NCBI GenBank assembly: GCA_026785865.1
Contig: JAJAZG010000243.1
Span: 1 to 10,262, forward strand
Reading direction: 5' to 3'
Origin: Pseudanabaena sp. CAN_BIN31
GTDB lineage: Bacteria; Cyanobacteriota; Cyanobacteriia; Pseudanabaenales; Pseudanabaenaceae
Length of the DNA: 10,262 nucleotides
The position numbers and the translations under genes were made by a program. This document shows, piece by piece, positions 7,501-10,262 of this stretch. Each line of letters opens with the position of its first letter. Positions within the stretch are counted from its first letter, which is position 1. The notes beneath the pieces were generated by a model, which was given only the letters and a program-made list of their open reading frames with translations, was not told the DNA's origin and searched no databases.

Positions 7501-9722
7501 CCTGAACCAAGCTGTGCGCCACCAAATAAAGGAATAAATTTAGGTATCCCCACGCTGGCGGTTCCAGTCATTTTGATATTAAACTGTGAATCGGTTTTAA
7601 AACCACTGCTTGTTTTGACTAAGCCATCAAAAAATGTAAAGTTACCCTTCTGTTCGTAAAACTTTTTGTTCCAATCAAGAGCAACTGTCCCGTCCGCCAA
7701 ACCGATTTTATCATTGATAAAAATTGTTTTTCCAGTAGCACTCAATTGTTCTGAGTTGATTTTTGCATCCACGTCAAGGCGAATCAGAGAATACTTATCG
7801 CCTCCAATATTAAACTGAGGTCCAAGTGTTGCACCAATACCGCCAGCATATTCAATAGGATCGGGATCGGATTTAGCCCAATTGTCTACACTTCCTGCTA
7901 CTCTTTGAAGAAAAACAGGAATGCCTATAATGTTGATTGGCGTTGCAACCTGAAGATCGTTAAAATCTATAGATACTTTATTTAGTTCTACGGGAGGAAT
8001 AGGAAGTTTAAATCCAAGACCAAATGTAGATTCTGCGGAGTTTCCTGGCGGAAATTTTGCACCAAAAGGGAACACAATTTTAGCGCTGCCACCAATGTCC
8101 TTGTTTGGGGTATCTATATCTAATTTAACCTCACTCAAACCCCATCCTTTTGCAGATTTAATGTTGGTTTCAACTGCTAAAGAACCTTTTACATCTGCTT
8201 TTCCACCCTGAATCTGTATGAAGTTATCACCAGCGAAGTCAGCTGTGATTTTTCCGATTTTCCCTGACTTTTCGTCTGGTTTTGTGAAAGAATCAATTAC
8301 TAGTTTTCCTTGAATCTTGATTTTGTCCTCTGCGGCAACATACTCTATAGAAAAATCAGAGAATTCCTTAACTGGTAAAAACTTAAATAGTTGAAAATCC
8401 TTGAAATTTGGCAGAGAAAACTTAACACTAGAACCAAATCCGACATCATTTTGACTAATTAATAGTGCATCTGAACCACTAAAAAAATAGTCAGGTAAGC
8501 CTAAATCATCAATTAATTTAAACTTTGCACCAAGGGCAAGTCCATTGGGATTGATACTCAAACTGCTGAAGTCAACATCCATTCCACCCAATTTATACTG
8601 ATTAGCAAAACTAGTATCTTCTGCTAATGAACCTGTAGTAGTTTTAACATCAATGTCAAATTTGCTCTTAAATAGTGGGGTCGTCTTGACTAGACCAGAG
8701 CCAATCAAAGAAAAAACTATTCCATCAATACTAATGGTTTTATCGTCATACTCGACAGTTCCATCAACGCTGAATATGGGTGAAGATCCTGCTCGCCCAA
8801 TATTGATGATTCCTTTTAAGATATATTTACCGTTTTTCTCTTCTTCTGTTCCACTTACAAGTGAAACTTTAAGAGGTGATGGTTCAGGGAATTTAGAAGT
8901 ATCAATAGTATAATTCCATCCAGTTCTCTGATCGTTGGTAGCAAGGATAACCTGTAATTCATCAGAATTACCCTTTGGGATATTTACTTTCCCAGTTTTA
9001 CTCTCCGAAATAAAACCCGTGTTGAGAATATCTTTGCCTTCATAGCGCAAAATTAGATTGTCTGGGATAGAAAACATATCGTAGGAATATCTAACTGTCC
9101 CCCCCCCTTTTGAGTCTAACTTCAGAGTTTTTGTACTGCCCTCAAATCCACCACTAATGAAGCCTGTAGTCGCTTTTTCTACTTGAATCAGTTTTCCATC
9201 CAAATTGATAGTTGCAGTATCATCTTTAACTTTCAACTGCTGTAATTGCTCAGTTTCAAACTTCTTACCTTGAACAACACCCGAAAAGATCGCCCCCTCA
9301 TCCCCAAGCGAATCCCCAACATTCAACTGAGTATCAACAAAATGCCCATATTCTTCCAATAGAACAGACGAAACCAAATCCGTAGAGTTACTACTCAGCA
9401 ATTCCTGCGCTAGATAGATCTTCCCTGTATCTTGCGAAAAAGCCCCGTATGCCCCACCCAATTCCGTAGCCGTCCGCACCTCAATTGTAGGAAACGCAAC
9501 CTTGCCAGACAGACAAATACGCCGCAATTTATCGACATTGATCCCTTGTCCAAAAGCCAACGCAATTTTCTCTTCAAAATCTTGACTTTGAGCAAATCCC
9601 TGTAACTTGGCTTGTGCCAACTCCCTAGCTGAGTCCAAAAGTGATGCTGAGTCAGAAAGTGAACTAAAAACTGAATCTTCGTTCAGCAAAGAAGATTTTC
9701 CAGAGATAGTATTGGCTTGCAT
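4563..9722 (-). CDS. Giant cell-surface protein with DUF11 and DUF4114-type domains, probable type I secretion substrate
   Basis: This is a 1719-residue protein of unknown exact role, probably exported and surface-attached. Residues 1-185 form a domain I recognise from other large cyanobacterial secreted proteins, with IEVRTATELGGAYGAFSQDTGKIYLAQ-type sequence and LLEEYGHFVD (121-130); the latter resembles a zinc-protease HExxH but has Glu for the first His. Residues 186-275 look like a beta-sandwich. Residues 280-790 are beta-rich and unrecognised. Residues 800-900 and 903-990 look like pre-peptidase C-like and Ig-like domains. Three DUF11 repeats cover 994-1370, and two DUF4114-type domains cover 1395-1540 and 1560-1719, the last with GFEDLSKGGDFDYNDIIIK. 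There is no N-terminal signal peptide and only one cysteine (Cys70); the protein ends in a hydrophobic stretch, all fitting type I secretion (inference). AAGGA lies 10 nt before the ATG. A G9 run lies at codons 206-208. No transporter genes are nearby. Confidence 0.88.
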   Translation of the reverse strand: MQANTISGKSSLLNEDSVFSSLSDSASLLDSARELAQAKLQGFAQSQDFEEKIALAFGQGINVDKLRRICLSGKVAFPTIEVRTATELGGAYGAFSQDTGKIYLAQELLSSNSTDLVSSVLLEEYGHFVDTQLNVGDSLGDEGAIFSGVVQGKKFETEQLQQLKVKDDTATINLDGKLIQVEKATTGFISGGFEGSTKTLKLDSKGGGTVRYSYDMFSIPDNLILRYEGKDILNTGFISESKTGKVNIPKGNSDELQVILATNDQRTGWNYTIDTSKFPEPSPLKVSLVSGTEEEKNGKYILKGIINIGRAGSSPIFSVDGTVEYDDKTISIDGIVFSLIGSGLVKTTPLFKSKFDIDVKTTTGSLAEDTSFANQYKLGGMDVDFSSLSINPNGLALGAKFKLIDDLGLPDYFFSGSDALLISQNDVGFGSSVKFSLPNFKDFQLFKFLPVKEFSDFSIEYVAAEDKIKIQGKLVIDSFTKPDEKSGKIGKITADFAGDNFIQIQGGKADVKGSLAVETNIKSAKGWGLSEVKLDIDTPNKDIGGSAKIVFPFGAKFPPGNSAESTFGLGFKLPIPPVELNKVSIDFNDLQVATPINIIGIPVFLQRVAGSVDNWAKSDPDPIEYAGGIGATLGPQFNIGGDKYSLIRLDVDAKINSEQLSATGKTIFINDKIGLADGTVALDWNKKFYEQKGNFTFFDGLVKTSSGFKTDSQFNIKMTGTASVGIPKFIPLFGGAQLGSGNFLLDFSNDNNLSNDFVAGWGTLSIQKFGFEAKIVAGAKLYFDGNFQRLGAKDLPPVGSWAVAANTPWIVLSADWENEIGTNVPVQIETPDGRLLNESDFAANNIAFVDELTNSKTKTVAIFNPTAGVWDIEIPDKTGLGTVKYNGVTDSQASTILVTSPVTDVPDQNVTIGYNAFDSDSKAKVSLFYDNDNQGFDGILIKDGLDENDGSGNFVWNTQGISTGDYYVYAMIIDENNAPAFSYSSGRVRVAEKADLSITTTTNADLVNLGGNLTYALTVINNGTDNAKGITLTDILPDGVTFVSASITPTQTTGSNLTFDLGDLENGKSTTVNITVTAPTVGNLTNTATVTAKTYDPDATNDFSILDTNITAAKPVLPDLVLTTDASNASVNLGDKITYTLTVTNKGDGKATGVKLIDDIASLGVKNVVATPSQGNTSIDSNGNVVAQLGSLNKGEKATVIITATSMVADNLTNTANVTSSEVDLNTSDNFLIQNKAFNSIAPTSADLTLTQTVDNPNPKISDEVNFTVTLTNKGVGIASSIKVKDILSSELDFISAVAEQGSYDSQTGVWDVGNMRDNLIRTLKLKAKVNKVKAITNTAEVIAVNELDPNSTPNNNNPNEDDQASVTLNATLAIPTLAKVSDDIFNISGGSTGKPKLQITLSDSNPIGVNELAVFTVDDAQGKINGIAPTESGYSQAALNRAKVVFSAISNAPQGFDPKTLSRLLEFNSGDNLRFLLVKNDTLDNVRKQNPTSSNVLFSTVSNQKITDSGTGSFSLAWEDGTGNSTDFKDLVVTIKSTEDSLPLGSNLQDQQQGEVLDLSSVDSTKTVQASFTVNREAAYNNFVGFYKISDSQGTITDPLTGASIKPSDSGYAEAAIKNRVAGIDLQTANQATATLSGTFQGGSIFAPFIIANGSPNQLLDTDKSNDPAVYFAYLGANSDGVDHIRLLANNVFGFEDLSKGGDFDYNDIIIKANLTVV
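4566..5540 (-). repeat. Two tandem DUF4114-type domains at the C-terminus
   Basis: Residues 1395-1540 and 1560-1719 share the same plan. Shared elements are an N-E-L-A-V-F-T-V-D-D-A-Q-G-K-I strand against N-F-V-G-F-Y-K-I-S-D-S-Q-G-T-I, then SGYSQAAL against SGYAEAAI, a FLLVKND or FIIANGS strand, and an acidic ending, WEDGTGNSTDFKDLVVTIK against FEDLSKGGDFDYNDIIIK. The second matches the DUF4114 ending well, with a likely calcium-binding Asp loop. The first is a degenerate copy in which several acidic positions differ. Confidence 0.75.
5613..6743 (-). repeat. Array of three DUF11 beta-sandwich repeats (residues 994-1370)
   Basis: Three copies of about 115-125 residues are visible at roughly 994-1110, 1117-1230 and 1245-1370. 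Each opens with ADLSITT, DLVLTTD or ADLTLTQ, continues with a LTYALTVINNGTDNAKG, ITYTLTVTNKGDGKATG or VNFTVTLTNKGVGIASS strand pair, then a D-I-L or D-D-I turn, and ends with (L/I)TNTA(T/N/E)V. This is the DUF11 signature of stalk-like repeats in bacterial surface proteins. The copies have diverged strongly, so they are old and not a recent slippage product. Confidence 0.85.
9099..9107 (-). repeat. Run of nine G in the coding strand of the giant gene
   Basis: The coding strand reads AAAA followed by nine G, encoding Lys205 and Gly206-208. Losing one G leads to TAA within about 20 codons, and gaining one leads to TAG three codons after the run. Either slip removes about 88% of the protein. Such a tract is a possible phase-variation switch or a spot for sequencing error; the intact frame here is the 'on' state. 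Confidence 0.85.
9168..9722 (-). other. N-terminal cyanobacterial domain with EEYGH pseudo-protease motif (residues 1-185)
   Basis: Residues 52-185 carry the pattern of a domain that opens many large cyanobacterial exported proteins: an AFGQG helix, FPTIEVR, GAYGAFSQDTGKIYLAQELL, the helix SVLLEEYGHFVDTQLN, DEGAIFSGVV, and DDTATINLDGKLIQVE. The helix with E-E-Y-G-H-x-x-D resembles the metal-binding helix of gluzincin/metzincin proteases, but the first metal-binding His is Glu. From memory this Glu is usual for the family, so the domain may be a structural derivative of a protease fold rather than an active enzyme. Function is unknown. Confidence 0.6.
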
Positions 9723-9732
9723 AATTTAAAAA

Positions 9733-9737
9733 TCCTT
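9733..9737 (-). promoter_or_regulatory. Ribosome binding site of the giant surface-protein gene
   Basis: The minus strand reads AAGGA 10 nt before the ATG at 9720-9722, followed by an AT-rich TTTTTAAATT spacer. It supports the chosen start; no other start with a comparable site precedes the conserved N-terminal domain. Confidence 0.6.
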
Positions 9738-9806
9738 CTATTAACAAATTTTTTGTTGTGATAATGGTGTCCATCACCCGCCGTCAGCAATCTTTAATCT
9801 TGGCAA

Positions 9807-9816
9807 CTCTCTCTCT
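9807..9816. repeat. (CT)5 dinucleotide repeat in the leader of the giant gene
   Basis: Five CT units lie 85-94 bases upstream of the start codon; the transcribed strand reads AGAGAGAGAG. It is short, but dinucleotide runs in leaders of surface-protein genes can change length. No functional claim is possible from one sequence. Confidence 0.6.
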
Positions 9817-9861
9817 TTTCAAAAAGAATATCGAGAATGAAGTTGCTCATTGGTAGCGTAT

Positions 9862-9952
9862 GCGATCGCTAGTTTAGAGAAATAGGCGATCGCGGTTTAG
9901 CAAAATCTTTTCACAAAAGGGCGATCGCGGTTTGGGTTGAATTTGCGATCGC
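9862..9952. repeat. Cluster of four HIP1 palindromes
   Basis: GCGATCGC occurs at 9862-9869, 9886-9893, 9921-9928 and 9945-9952, with start-to-start spacing of 24, 35 and 24 bases. The middle two lie in a near-identical 15-base context, GGCGATCGCGGTTT followed by A or G. HIP1 is the well-known overrepresented cyanobacterial octamer, but a group this tight is above the usual background of about one per kilobase or less. Confidence 0.9.
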
Positions 9953-10163
9953 GGCGATTCTAAACTCAATGAAGTCAAAGTGATTACAAGCAAATTTTTC
10001 ATAATTTCACTTTTTTCTTTCAGCTTTGCATGATAGCCAAGTCGATCTAGTTACATCATGATTTATATATCAAGTTTGTAAGGTTTGTCAAGAATAAATT
10101 TTACTAAGGAATGAAAAATAAATAAGCTATGCAAAATAGGAAAAATAAATTATGCAAATCAGA

Positions 10164-10262
10164 CTAGTACAGGGTGGCTCAAGTAAAGTTACACTTGCGA
10201 GTCTGGGATGACAGTCTTAATCATTGTTAAAGGGTATCCATATTTACGCTGTCTTGTACTAG
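10164..10262. mobile_element. Possible small inverted-repeat element (or end of an insertion sequence)
   Basis: CTAGTACA at 10164-10171 and TGTACTAG at 10255-10262 are exact reverse complements bounding a 99-bp segment. The inside holds smaller inverted pairs, CAAGT/ACTTG (10180-10184 and 10193-10197) and GACAG/CTGTC (10210-10214 and 10249-10253), so the whole could fold. The segment is less AT-rich than the flank on its left. It carries no reading frame. It could be a MITE-like element, the terminus of a larger insertion sequence beyond the window, or chance; the right edge of the window coincides with the repeat, so flanking target duplication cannot be checked. Confidence 0.3.

Larger units (their letters stand above)
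9723..10163. other. Gene-free upstream region of the giant gene
   Basis: I see no coding gene or RNA gene here. The part next to the gene (9723-9850) is presumably its leader and promoter, but no -35/-10 pair is convincing. A CT repeat lies at 9807-9816, a HIP1 cluster at 9862-9952, and a very AT-rich tract from about 9970 to 10160. AT-rich DNA of this kind is common near promoters and insertion points in cyanobacteria. Confidence 0.6.

Noticed and set aside
9333..9362. Active zinc metalloprotease call for the N-terminal domain
   Set aside because: The expected HExxH is EEYGH: the first His ligand is missing, and no other HExxH is seen in the domain.
9862..9952. CRISPR-like array
   Set aside because: The repeat unit is the 8-base HIP1 palindrome with short unequal spacers; repeats and spacers are far too short and no cas gene is present.

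Overview
The window looks like chromosomal DNA of a filamentous-type cyanobacterium, possibly Pseudanabaena-like (genus is inference). The evidence is a set of NDH-1 subunit genes with cyanobacterial sequence signatures, several copies of the cyanobacterial HIP1 octamer GCGATCGC, and a giant surface-type protein with a cyanobacterial N-terminal domain. All genes I can support lie on the minus strand.

Region 1 (1-3781) is an NDH-1 (photosynthetic complex I) operon. In transcription order it reads ndhH, ndhA, ndhI, ndhG, ndhE, the last cut by the window edge. ndhH and ndhA overlap by one base (TAATG). The other spacers are short, and two of them (ndhA/ndhI and ndhG/ndhE) hold a perfect 15-bp-stem palindrome just after the upstream stop codon. 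The products form the membrane arm (NdhA, NdhG, NdhE) and the connecting peripheral module (NdhH, NdhI) of the thylakoid complex used in cyclic electron flow, respiration and CO2 uptake. The order H-A-I-G-E matches the chloroplast ndh operon.

Region 2 (3782-4562) has no intact gene. It holds the presumed ndhH leader, a small inverted repeat, and a broken C-terminal fragment of a secreted 'bluetail'/RTX-type surface protein.

Region 3 (4563-9722) is one 1719-residue gene for a probable type I-secreted surface protein. Its architecture is an N-terminal cyanobacterial domain with an EEYGH protease-like motif, a roughly 600-residue beta-rich region I do not recognise, Ig-like segments, three DUF11 repeats and two tandem DUF4114-type domains. 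It has a single cysteine, no Sec signal peptide, and a run of nine G near its start that would switch the protein off if it slipped by one base.

Region 4 (9723-10262) is gene-free. It contains the gene's ribosome binding site, a CT repeat, a tight cluster of four HIP1 sites in 91 bp, an AT-rich stretch, and at the right edge a 99-bp segment bounded by inverted CTAGTACA ends that may be a small mobile element or the end of a larger one.
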